DNA of 13,019 nucleotides, taken from CAZAGD01 sp049699975. GTDB lineage: Bacteria > Desulfobacterota > SM23-61. Positions 6,532 through 13,019 of this stretch are shown in pieces; the stretch's first letter is position 1, and every line of letters starts with the position of its first letter. The DNA is taken from positions 1-13,019 of the forward strand of contig JBNAWB010000099.1 of the NCBI GenBank assembly GCA_049699975.1, in the 5' to 3' direction. The notes below the pieces were generated by a model. It saw only the letters and a program-made list of their open reading frames with translations, did not search any database and was not told where the DNA came from. The position numbers and the translations under genes were made by a program.

Positions 6532-7782
6532 TCATTTTTTCCCGCCGGCCATCAAAGAACTTTCGGGGAGAGACCTCAATTTAAGCATGGCCCAAGGACC
6601 TATCAAGGCTACTAACCCCAGGGAGGTAAATGCCCACCCCCACATGGGAATATAATTAAGGGCACTTCCTTTTTGACCGGGATTAGTAAAATCTAAGATG
6701 AAACCAAAAACAGTGGGCACTAAAGCCCCAGCTCCAAATCCAATAAGGGAACGAAATCCTAAGGCCGTCCCTAAATAATTGGGGGAGACTACTTCGGTCA
6801 GGCCAGAGGAAAATACTGGCGATTCGGCAATTACGGCAAATCCATAAAGGAGGGCGATGGCCAGAATCCACCCCATGGGGTTACCGATTAGCCAGCCCAG
6901 AGAAAAAGAGCAAAAAATGCTCAGCAGCATCATGGAAATGATGATAGCGGTCCGCCCAAAGCGATCAGAAAGATATCCGGCTATCATGGTGGAGAAAACG
7001 CCCATAATGTACAAAAGAGAGGAAAAAGAAGAGCCAGCTTGTAAAGCATAATCTTTGGTTGACCCCAAAGCTAAATAACAGGCCATGAGAAAAGCTGGCG
7101 TCCAGGCCCGCATTCCTTCTAACTCCCAGGCGTGAGCACTGTATCCGGCAATCAAGAGTAGAGCTGGCTTGTTAGCCAGAAGCTCCTTCTTAAATTCTCT
7201 GGCCACAGGCTGAGGTTTTTGCTCTGCCATCTTCCTCAAAACTACATAGGAAATTAGAGTCCCTAAAAAAGGGATTAAAGAAGTAATTAAAAAGGCCGTC
7301 TGCCAATTAAAATGAGCAGTAACCCAACCGGTTAAGGCCAAAGAACCAGCATGACCAATAGACCCGGCGGCAATAAAGAGTCCCATCGCTCTTCCGCGCC
7401 AAGAAGCATCGCATATCTCGGAGATTAATTTCAAACCTGGGGTATAGGTTCCGCCCAAAGCCAGGCCCATCAAGCCTCTGAAGAGTACAGCCGAATAATA
7501 ATTGACGGCGAAAATAGCAAAAAGCAAACTGGCTATGGCAAAGGAAAGACAAGAATAAAGAAAAACCTTTTTAGTGCTCACCCAATCAGTAAGGATACTC
7601 AACCCTACCAAAGAAATTAAGAACCCGGTATGGAAGGCCGATATCACTGAACCGGCCGCCGCATTCGAAATCTGCCATTCCTTTTGCAAAACCGGAATCA
7701 AGGCAGCATAATTTTGAAGACTTATATGAAGAAAAGTCCGGGCTGAACAAATACCCAAAAGATAATTATACGCGGAAAACAT
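6532..7782 (-). CDS. Major facilitator superfamily transporter
   Basis: Integral membrane carrier (416 aa) with about 12 membrane segments in two halves. The loop between segments 2 and 3 has an MFS motif A variant (GLSILTDWVSTKK, about 60-72). The equivalent loop in the second half is more canonical (GYLSDRFGR). Segment 4-5 features (RGLMGLALGGTYTPG...SWRGRAMGLFIAAGSIG) match sugar-acid, organic-acid and nitrate-type MFS_1 carriers, but no specific family can be fixed. The ATG start lies only 7 nt after the porB stop and the nearest AAGG is about 14 nt upstream, so expression probably depends on translational coupling. Position between the oxidoreductase and dehydratase genes suggests uptake of the pathway substrate or export of its product (inference). 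Confidence 0.88.
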   Translation of the reverse strand: MFSAYNYLLGICSARTFLHISLQNYAALIPVLQKEWQISNAAAGSVISAFHTGFLISLVGLSILTDWVSTKKVFLYSCLSFAIASLLFAIFAVNYYSAVLFRGLMGLALGGTYTPGLKLISEICDASWRGRAMGLFIAAGSIGHAGSLALTGWVTAHFNWQTAFLITSLIPFLGTLISYVVLRKMAEQKPQPVAREFKKELLANKPALLLIAGYSAHAWELEGMRAWTPAFLMACYLALGSTKDYALQAGSSFSSLLYIMGVFSTMIAGYLSDRFGRTAIIISMMLLSIFCSFSLGWLIGNPMGWILAIALLYGFAVIAESPVFSSGLTEVVSPNYLGTALGFRSLIGFGAGALVPTVFGFILDFTNPGQKGSALNYIPMWGWAFTSLGLVALIGPWAMLKLRSLPESSLMAGGKK

Positions 7783-7789
7783 AAAATAC

Positions 7790-8698
7790 TTAGATACCTT
7801 TAGACCTATTTCTTATCTTGCTCTTTTTACCTATTTTTTCCATGAGCGCCTGCCATTCTTCCTCCACATTCTCCTGAATAGATTTGATATCTTCGTCTGT
7901 AAGCTGGCTAAATCGCCCCTGCAGCTTAAGGTATTCCCTTACGGGGAGCCCTTTTGGTTCAACCGTTAAGTTATATTTTCGACCGTTTTCAATCTCATAC
8001 AGGGGGAATATTTTTGTCTCTACAGCGAGACGAGAAATTTTCACCGCAAGCTCAGAGGGGAATTTCCAACCCGGAGGACAAGAAGAAAGAATATGGATAA
8101 ATCTTAATCCTTTTATCTCTTTGGCCTTGCGCATCTTCATTAAAAAATCTTCAGGATAGGCCGGGGAAGCAGTTGCAGCATACGGTATCCGGTGGGCAGC
8201 CATGATTTGCATAATATCCTTTTTGGGTGTCTCTTTAAGAGCAGAATTTGGAGTGGTAGTTGTCCAGCTCATTAAAGGAGTGGCTGAGCTTCTCTGGATG
8301 CCCGTGTTCATGTAGGCTTCATTATCATAGCAAACATAAATAAAATCATCATTTCTTTCGGCAGAGCCCGAAAGCGCCTGTAAACCTATATCGAATGTGC
8401 CGCCATCTCCTGCCCAAGCCATAACCTGTACATCAGTAATTCCCCGCGCCAATAATCCTTTTTTGACTCCCGCCGCCGTAATAGCGGCCGCTTCAAAGGC
8501 GGTATGCAAAATGGGAACTTTTAAACTTGTGGAAGGAAAAAAGCCGGCCACTGTTGACCAACAACAAGCGGGGATAACAACCATCGTTTTTTTCCCTAAA
8601 GCTTGGAGGGCATAACGCATGGCTAAAGAAGCACCACAACCTGGGCAAGCAATATGCCCTGAATAGAGCAGGTCTTCTGGGGGTCTTTCGTACCTCAT
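7790..8698 (-). CDS. porB: 2-oxoacid:ferredoxin oxidoreductase, beta subunit (PorB-like)
   Basis: Thiamine-diphosphate-binding subunit (302 aa). The TPP/Mg motif GDGGTFDIG starts at residue 97, and NEAYMNTG (126-133) completes it. Cys18 and Cys21 (CPGC), Cys46 and Cys207 (SSCPPGW) match the four ligands of the [4Fe-4S] cluster found in PorB-type chains, so the electron path is intact. It acts with the alpha subunit to split a 2-oxoacid, form acyl-CoA and pass electrons to the ferredoxin domain encoded two genes upstream. The ATG overlaps the alpha-subunit stop by 4 nt (ATGA), with GGGAG upstream. The C-terminus has a basic tail (KKSKIRNRSKG). Sequence is pyruvate-oxidoreductase-like, but other 2-oxoacids cannot be excluded. 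Confidence 0.92.
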   Translation of the reverse strand: MRYERPPEDLLYSGHIACPGCGASLAMRYALQALGKKTMVVIPACCWSTVAGFFPSTSLKVPILHTAFEAAAITAAGVKKGLLARGITDVQVMAWAGDGGTFDIGLQALSGSAERNDDFIYVCYDNEAYMNTGIQRSSATPLMSWTTTTPNSALKETPKKDIMQIMAAHRIPYAATASPAYPEDFLMKMRKAKEIKGLRFIHILSSCPPGWKFPSELAVKISRLAVETKIFPLYEIENGRKYNLTVEPKGLPVREYLKLQGRFSQLTDEDIKSIQENVEEEWQALMEKIGKKSKIRNRSKGI

Positions 8699-9849
8699 GG
8701 TTTTACTCCCATCCAGGCCATATCCCCTTCTGGATATTCCCGGCCTTTTGTATATTCGATTATGCTCCTTAAGGTTGCTGGCGTAACATCTCTCCCTCCC
8801 AAACCAGCTATGAACCCAAACACGGCCGTACCTTCGCCATGATGGTGGAGGGCGGAACGAATCTCTTGGGCAAAAATTCCTGTGGCCCCGAAAGAAATAT
8901 TTCGGTCCACAACGGCCACTTTTTTTACTTTCTGCATTACGCGCCGAATATCTTCCGCGGGAAAAGGCCGAAACATCTTCATCTTCAAAAGCCCTATTTT
9001 CTCCCCTTTTTCCCGGTACTCATCAATCACTACGCGCGCTGTCCCGGTGATGGTCCCCGAAGTTACTAAAAGTAGGTCGGCCTCTTCCGCTTGATATTCT
9101 TCCATAATCCCATAACTTCGGCCAAAGACCTGACCGAATTCTTTGTCCACTTCTTTGGCTTCTTTTTTTGCTTCTTCCATAGCTTCTTGGATCTTTACTC
9201 TTTGCTCCATATAGACATCAGGCAGAAAGGCGGCATTGAAAGAATGCGGATCATCCACATCCAGCTTAAAAGGCGGATTAAAAGGGGGCAGGAATTGATC
9301 AACTTCTGCCGCCTCAGGGATTTCTACCTGTTCATAGGTATGAGAAAGGATGAATCCATCCAAACAGACCATGCAGGGTAAAAGAACTTTTTCGGCCAGC
9401 CGATAAGCCATGATAATGGTATCTAAAACTTCTTGATTGTCTTCGCAGTAAAACTGCATCCAGCCTGTATCCCGTTGGGAAAGACTATCGCTCTGATCGC
9501 ACCACATAGTCCAAGGGGCGGACATGGCTCTATTTACATTGGCCAGGACAATAGGCAAGCGAGCTCCGGCTGCCCAGTGTAATAATTCATGCATCAAAGC
9601 CAGGCCTTGAGCCGAGGTGGCCGTAAAAGTACGCGCCCCCGCCGAGGCGGCTCCTAAGCAGCAGGCCATAGCGGAATGCTCAGATTCCACCTTGACGAAA
9701 TCAGCTTTCAACTTGCCGCTGGCACAAAATTCAGCCAGAGTTTCCACAATCGTAGTTTGCGGAGAAATCGGATAAGCGGGAATAACTTGCACGCGGGAAA
9801 GCATTGCTCCGTAAGCTACAGCTTCATTTCCCGAAATTACCAGTTCCAT
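8695..9849 (-). CDS. porA: 2-oxoacid:ferredoxin oxidoreductase, alpha subunit (PorA-like)
   Basis: Alpha subunit (384 aa) containing the TPP-pyrimidine domain and the following transketolase-C-like domain. Motifs: GNEAVAYGA at the start, AYPISPQTTIVE (25-36), VESEHSAM (54-61) holding the conserved Glu that activates thiamine, and the SAQGL and MSAPW regions. The YPISPQT form resembles pyruvate-type PorA, but specificity is inferred. The start chosen is ATG at 9849: it has GGAGGAAG immediately upstream and gives the expected N-terminus MELVISGNEAVAYG. A longer reading from 9915 adds 22 Arg-rich residues that fit no family member and overlap the preceding gene. With this start it overlaps the flavoprotein gene by 13 nt and the beta-subunit gene by 4 nt. 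Confidence 0.93.
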   Translation of the reverse strand: MELVISGNEAVAYGAMLSRVQVIPAYPISPQTTIVETLAEFCASGKLKADFVKVESEHSAMACCLGAASAGARTFTATSAQGLALMHELLHWAAGARLPIVLANVNRAMSAPWTMWCDQSDSLSQRDTGWMQFYCEDNQEVLDTIIMAYRLAEKVLLPCMVCLDGFILSHTYEQVEIPEAAEVDQFLPPFNPPFKLDVDDPHSFNAAFLPDVYMEQRVKIQEAMEEAKKEAKEVDKEFGQVFGRSYGIMEEYQAEEADLLLVTSGTITGTARVVIDEYREKGEKIGLLKMKMFRPFPAEDIRRVMQKVKKVAVVDRNISFGATGIFAQEIRSALHHHGEGTAVFGFIAGLGGRDVTPATLRSIIEYTKGREYPEGDMAWMGVKP

Positions 9850-11519
9850 TTTTCTTCCTCCAGCCCCATGGCGGCGCGGGGGCATTCTATGGCGCATATT
9901 CCGCAGCCTTTGCAATGGTCATAATCTATCAAATATTCATTTTTGTCTTGGACAAAGGATATAGCTACATCAGGACAAACCATTAGACATACATTACACT
10001 GAATGCAATTTCCGCAACTGAAACAACGGGCTGCTTCTTTTCTGGCTTGCCCTACCGAAACCCCTTTGTAAACTTCTGCAAAACTTCTCTGGCGAGCCTT
10101 AACAGGTGTGACAGGAACTTTAATTCTTGCAGCGGTGAGGAAATAGTCCAAATTAATCTTTTCAATAGAAACCTTCTCCAGCAAAGGGGCTTTCCAATGG
10201 TCAACTTCCTTTCTTAGGTATTGGCTTATGGCTGTGGCTGCTCTTTTGCCCGAGGCAATAGCCGCGGAGACATAACCTGCTCCCGTGGCCACATCACCCC
10301 CCGCGAATACTCCAGGAATATTTGTTTTTCCCCAGGCATCTGTCAGAATTAGATTATCTTCTGTCTTTATCTCCGCAGGCAAAAAAGAAAAGTCTGCCTT
10401 TTCACCAATCGCCAAAATAATACTATCCGCCGCCATGGTAAAATTTGTTCCTTTAATAATCTCTGGAACACCTCTTCCTTTGCCGGTTACTTTTCCGGGT
10501 CTGGTCTTCTGAAATTCTAATGCTTTAGTCTGGCCTTCCTGGCCAATAATTCTCACAGGTGCTGCTTGGAATATGAACTTCACTCCCTCTTTTAAAGCTT
10601 CTTCTACTTCATCTTTAATAGCCGGCATCTCTTCTTTGGTGCGGCGGTAAACAAGCGTAACTCTCCTCCCTAATCTCAAAGCCACACGGGCAGAATCAAC
10701 GGCTGTATTTCCCCCGCCTACAACGATTACATTCTTCCCCAGAACAGGAGGCTTTTGGGAATGCACTTCTTTTAAAAATTCTAGACCAGTATAAATTCCT
10801 TTTAAATCACTCCCTGGAATTTTTAATCTCTGATCTATATGCGCCCCAGTGGCCAAAAAAATAGCCGCAAAAGATTTAAGATCTTCCCAACCAAAATGAG
10901 TCCCGAATTTTGCGCCCGTCTTAATCTCAACTCCCAACTTCTCAATTCTCTTAATTTCCTGAAAAAGGATTTTCCGGGGCAAACGATATTCGGGGATACC
11001 GTACCTCAACATGCCTCCTGGTTCGGCCATAGCTTCAAAAACTTTTACTTCATATCCCGCGCGCGCCAGGAAGTAGGCACAAGAGAGTCCGGCAGGACCA
11101 GCGCCTATGACGGCGATCTTTTCCTTTTTCGTTTCTGATCTTTCTGCTTCAGTTTTATTCTTAATTCCCCAATCCCCCCAAAAGCGCTCCAAAGCATGAA
11201 TGGCTAAAGGCTCATCATAATCCTTGCGGTTACAATCCTGCTCGCAAGGATGATGGCAAACCCGCCCGCAGACGGCAGGAAAAGGATTAGCGGTCAGTAT
11301 TTTTGGCCAAGCCTCGTTTAGCTTTCCGTCGCTTAGGGCCGTAAGGTAATAAGGAATATCTTGCCCTAAAGGACAGGCTAAAGAGCAAGGGGCTTGTTTG
11401 GAGGTATAATAAGGACGCAAATACCGCCAAGTTCCGGTTTTATTCCAGAGCGTTGATTGCAGAGAAATAGAAAGGATAGGCACGTCTCGGAAATTTTTGA
11501 TGACTATTTTTTCTTCCAT
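9837..11519 (-). CDS. GltD/NfnB-like NAD(P)H:FAD oxidoreductase fused to a 2[4Fe-4S] ferredoxin (delta-type subunit)
   Basis: A fusion of about 560 aa lying inside the oxidoreductase operon, where a free ferredoxin subunit would be expected. Order: an N-terminal Fe-S domain with Cys45, 49, 84, 88, 92 and 96 (PCSLACP and VCGRVCHHPCEQDC), as in GltD and dihydropyrimidine dehydrogenase; an FAD site IGAGPAGLS (138-146) with GGMLRYGIPEYRLP (168-181); an NAD(P) site VVGGGNTAVDSA (266-277) followed by YRR (291-293), whose arginines suggest NADP(H); and a second FAD contact GVFAGGDVATGAG. The C-terminal ferredoxin has CxxCxxCxxxCP at 505-516 and 536-547, plus extra Cys499 and Cys502. Likely role: wire the oxidoreductase to NAD(P). 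Comparable flavoprotein subunits are known in phenylglyoxylate and 2-oxoglutarate oxidoreductases of Azoarcus. Start ATG 11519 is preferred over an in-frame TTG at 11540 because AAGGAG lies 5 nt upstream. Confidence 0.93.
   Translation of the reverse strand: MEEKIVIKNFRDVPILSISLQSTLWNKTGTWRYLRPYYTSKQAPCSLACPLGQDIPYYLTALSDGKLNEAWPKILTANPFPAVCGRVCHHPCEQDCNRKDYDEPLAIHALERFWGDWGIKNKTEAERSETKKEKIAVIGAGPAGLSCAYFLARAGYEVKVFEAMAEPGGMLRYGIPEYRLPRKILFQEIKRIEKLGVEIKTGAKFGTHFGWEDLKSFAAIFLATGAHIDQRLKIPGSDLKGIYTGLEFLKEVHSQKPPVLGKNVIVVGGGNTAVDSARVALRLGRRVTLVYRRTKEEMPAIKDEVEEALKEGVKFIFQAAPVRIIGQEGQTKALEFQKTRPGKVTGKGRGVPEIIKGTNFTMAADSIILAIGEKADFSFLPAEIKTEDNLILTDAWGKTNIPGVFAGGDVATGAGYVSAAIASGKRAATAISQYLRKEVDHWKAPLLEKVSIEKINLDYFLTAARIKVPVTPVKARQRSFAEVYKGVSVGQARKEAARCFSCGNCIQCNVCLMVCPDVAISFVQDKNEYLIDYDHCKGCGICAIECPRAAMGLEEEKWNW
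9854..9861 (-). promoter_or_regulatory. Ribosome-binding site fixing the porA start
   Basis: GGAGGAAG on the minus strand lies 4 nt before ATG at 9849 (7 nt counted from GGAGG). It sits inside the last codons of the upstream flavoprotein gene and decides for the shorter porA reading. Confidence 0.75.
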
Positions 11520-11524
11520 GCCAG

Positions 11525-11530
11525 CTCCTT
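11525..11530 (-). promoter_or_regulatory. Ribosome-binding site of the flavoprotein-ferredoxin gene
   Basis: AAGGAG on the minus strand lies 5 nt before ATG at 11519. Its first three bases form one edge of a 14-bp palindrome (11528-11541). Confidence 0.75.
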
Positions 11531-11541
11531 GGTTAACCAAG
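11528..11541. repeat. Perfect 14-bp palindrome CTTGGTTAACCAAG
   Basis: All 14 bases are self-complementary about a central TTAA-like axis, with no spacer. It lies between porG and the flavoprotein gene and covers the upstream edge of that gene's ribosome-binding site. A protein-binding operator is more natural than an RNA hairpin because there is no loop. Function is unproven. Confidence 0.5.
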
Positions 11542-11567
11542 TTTAGAAAAAAATTCCAAACTCTTTT

Positions 11568-12125
11568 TTAACTTTTACTAATCTTAACTTTCTCGTAGGC
11601 CTCGCGTGCGGCAGCTTCATTTTCTATTGGTTTAATAGGCACAGCTTCCCTTATGGTCCTGGCCAAAGTTTCCATACTCATTATTCCGGTGACCCGGGCG
11701 AAAGCTCCTAAAATAGCCGTATTTACGATAGGCTCAGTGCGCGACCCAAGTTTATGTTTGAGAGCTATGCTGCTGGCATCAACAGTTGCTATTTGAAAAT
11801 GTTCAGCAAAGGGAAGGTTAGCTGGATCTTGGGGACTGTTTAAAATAATCCCACCACCTTCTTTCAACCCTGAGGTAATATCTATAATCTTATAAAGCAC
11901 CGGATCAAGAACGATAACCCAATCTGGATTGTATACTTCGCTGTGCAAGCGAATCTTCTTGTCGTCGATGCGGGCAAAAGCCGCCACTGGAGCCCCTCTT
12001 CTTTCCGCACCGAAAAAAGGAAAAGCTTGTACCTTCTTACCTTCCCTGGCTGCGGCCATAACCAATAATTTGGAGGCCACCACTGTTCCCTGCCCTCCCC
12101 GGCCATGGATGCGAATTTCGATCAT
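11568..12125 (-). CDS. porG: 2-oxoacid:ferredoxin oxidoreductase, gamma subunit (PorG-like)
   Basis: Gamma subunit (185 aa) of the oxidoreductase, which holds part of the CoA-binding and subunit contact surface. The N-terminal IRIHGRGGQGTVVASKLL (4-21) and FPFFGAERRGAPVAAFARID (about 35-54) are family hallmarks, and the length is normal for a separate gamma chain. The start is ATG with AAGGAG about 8-9 nt upstream. It follows the dehydrogenase gene by 28 nt and precedes the flavoprotein gene by 48 nt, placing all oxidoreductase subunits in the order gamma, flavoprotein-ferredoxin, alpha, beta. The chain has no Fe-S cysteines, as expected. Confidence 0.92.
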   Translation of the reverse strand: MIEIRIHGRGGQGTVVASKLLVMAAAREGKKVQAFPFFGAERRGAPVAAFARIDDKKIRLHSEVYNPDWVIVLDPVLYKIIDITSGLKEGGGIILNSPQDPANLPFAEHFQIATVDASSIALKHKLGSRTEPIVNTAILGAFARVTGIMSMETLARTIREAVPIKPIENEAAAREAYEKVKISKS

Positions 12126-12153
12126 AAAATTTTCTCCTTAAGCCTGCCGGTTT

Positions 12154-12948
12154 TTAATGCATCACTGCTCCACCGTCCACATTGATGGCTTGCCCGGTTA
12201 TATTCCGCGCCTCTTCCGAAACCAGAAAGGCGGTCAAATTGGCGATATCTTCTGGAGTCTGGGCCCGGCGTAAAGGGGTTACTGCTTCCACTCTTTTGGT
12301 AAATATTTCATACAGGCTTCTTTCGGCCAGAGCAGAAAAATGTTCCTTAAACCACCGGGCTAATTCTGCCCACATGGGGGTCCAGACATATCCAGGACAA
12401 ATGGCATTTACGTTAATATTATACCGCCCCAATTCTTTGGCCAGAACTTGGGTTAAACCAATAACCCCAAATTTGGAGGCACAATAAGCACCAATAAATT
12501 CTTCTCCTGATTTGCCGGCTACGGAAGCGATATTTACTATCTTCCCTTTACGCCGTGGGATCATTTGTTTGGCCACCGCCTGAGAGCAAAGAAAGGTACC
12601 CTTAAGATTAACTTGCAGGGGCTTGTCCCAATCTTCTTCGCTATAATCAATAACTCGGCCAGCACTTCCTGTACCGGCATTATTCACCAGAATATCAATT
12701 TGATTAAAATTGGCCAAAGTTTCATTGACCATACTCTGCACATGGGAAAAATTAGCCACGTCTGTTTTAACGGCTAAACCCTCTCCCCCTGAATTTTTTA
12801 TTTCTTTTATTAATTCCTTTGCCGATTCTTGGTTAATATCTACGGCTACAATAATAGCCCCCTCTTTGGAGAGTCGCCAAGCAATGGCCTTTCCAATACC
12901 GCTCCCTGCCCCTGTTACAATGGCTACTTGTTTCTTTAAGTCGTACAT
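12154..12948 (-). CDS. Short-chain dehydrogenase/reductase (classical SDR)
   Basis: Cytoplasmic NAD(P)-dependent alcohol dehydrogenase or ketone reductase (264 aa). The cofactor motif is TGAGSGIG (12-19). Asp37 at the end of the second strand (VAVD) favours NAD over NADP. NNAG is at 89-92 and the catalytic set is Asn114, Ser142, Tyr155 and Lys159. The substrate loop after CPGYVWTPMWAEL is about 15 residues longer than in minimal SDRs and recalls sorbitol, galactitol and acetoin dehydrogenases; this is only a resemblance. The ATG has AAGGA about 8 nt upstream. As the first complete gene of the block it may catalyse the opening oxidation of a polyol or hydroxyacid, but a 3-oxoacyl reductase or another role cannot be ruled out. 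Confidence 0.93.
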   Translation of the reverse strand: MYDLKKQVAIVTGAGSGIGKAIAWRLSKEGAIIVAVDINQESAKELIKEIKNSGGEGLAVKTDVANFSHVQSMVNETLANFNQIDILVNNAGTGSAGRVIDYSEEDWDKPLQVNLKGTFLCSQAVAKQMIPRRKGKIVNIASVAGKSGEEFIGAYCASKFGVIGLTQVLAKELGRYNINVNAICPGYVWTPMWAELARWFKEHFSALAERSLYEIFTKRVEAVTPLRRAQTPEDIANLTAFLVSEEARNITGQAINVDGGAVMH

Positions 12949-12978
12949 AGAATTATCCTTTTTTACTATTTGAAATTC

Positions 12979-13019
12979 TTATGCCATATTGTTAATAGCT
13001 TTGTCAATCGCGGATCTAC
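12979..13019 (-). CDS. Possible 3' end of an upstream gene (partial)
   Basis: The minus strand reads RSAIDKAINNMA then TAA at 12979, a plausible helical protein C-terminus, 30 nt before the dehydrogenase start. Only 12 codons are in the window, so product and even reality are uncertain. If real, the dehydrogenase is internal to a longer operon. The same bases contain TTGACA with CATAAG 18 nt downstream, an alternative promoter reading. Confidence 0.35.
   Translation of the reverse strand, partial: RSAIDKAINNMA

Noticed and set aside
6355..6615. 86-codon plus-strand open frame across the spacer between the dehydratase and MFS genes
   Set aside because: It overlaps the ends of two well-supported minus-strand genes, has no good ribosome-binding site and no recognisable protein features.
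9091..9381. 96-codon plus-strand open frame opposite porA
   Set aside because: Phe/His/Arg-rich translation typical of an antisense shadow; porA is intact in the opposite frame.
9850..9915. Longer porA reading with 22 extra N-terminal residues from 9915
   Set aside because: The extra residues are Arg-rich and unlike any PorA N-terminus; they lie inside the ferredoxin-domain codons of the upstream gene, and the strong GGAGGAAG site supports ATG 9849.
11520..11540. TTG at 11540 as the start of the flavoprotein gene
   Set aside because: ATG at 11519 has AAGGAG 5 nt upstream; the TTG lies within the 14-bp palindrome with no site of its own.
11882..12106. 74-codon minus-strand frame inside porG
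   Set aside because: It is an alternate frame of a clear PorG gene with no family resemblance.

Overview
The window is a block of about thirteen genes, all read from the minus strand, so transcription runs from the right end to the left. Gene spacing is tight, with overlaps of 1, 4, 13 and 17 nt and gaps mostly under 55 nt. Shine-Dalgarno sites are strong. The enzymes are those of an anaerobe, notably an oxygen-sensitive 2-oxoacid:ferredoxin oxidoreductase. The periplasmic binding protein has a cleavable Sec signal and no lipobox, which fits a diderm (Gram-negative-type) bacterium. The base composition is moderately AT-rich. I cannot assign a phylum from the sequence alone; an uncultured anaerobic bacterium is the most that can be said.

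Layout in transcription order. A short tail of an upstream gene may enter at the right edge (12979-13019). It is followed by a short-chain dehydrogenase (12154-12948). Next comes a 2-oxoacid:ferredoxin oxidoreductase set: gamma subunit (11568-12125), a fusion of a GltD/NfnB-like flavoprotein with a 2[4Fe-4S] ferredoxin (9837-11519), alpha (8695-9849) and beta (7790-8698). Then an MFS transporter (6532-7782) and a two-subunit UxaA-family dehydratase (small 6117-6413, large 4960-6117). After a 329-nt intergenic stretch with several possible RNA hairpins comes a complete branched-chain-amino-acid-type (HAAT/LIV) ABC importer: binding protein (3404-4630), two permeases (2474-3349, 1466-2473) and two ATPases (718-1449, 30-734).

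Working model (inference). A hydroxy- or sugar-acid-like substrate enters through the MFS carrier and/or the ABC importer. The dehydrogenase oxidises an alcohol group, the UxaA-type enzyme eliminates water (or another leaving group) to give a 2-oxoacid, and the oxidoreductase converts a 2-oxoacid and CoA to acyl-CoA and CO2. The fused flavoprotein/ferredoxin subunit probably passes electrons to or from NAD(P). No kinase or aldolase of the usual KDG route lies in the window, so the pathway either skips phosphorylated intermediates or is completed elsewhere. The substrate is not identifiable here.

Regulatory points: a perfect 10-bp hairpin between the binding-protein gene and the first permease gene; a perfect 14-bp palindrome overlapping the ribosome-binding site of the flavoprotein gene; a leader before the ABC operon with mutually exclusive pairings; and three non-ATG starts (TTG, TTG, GTG) in the ABC operon. 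No RNA genes, CRISPR arrays, insertion sequences or transposons were seen.
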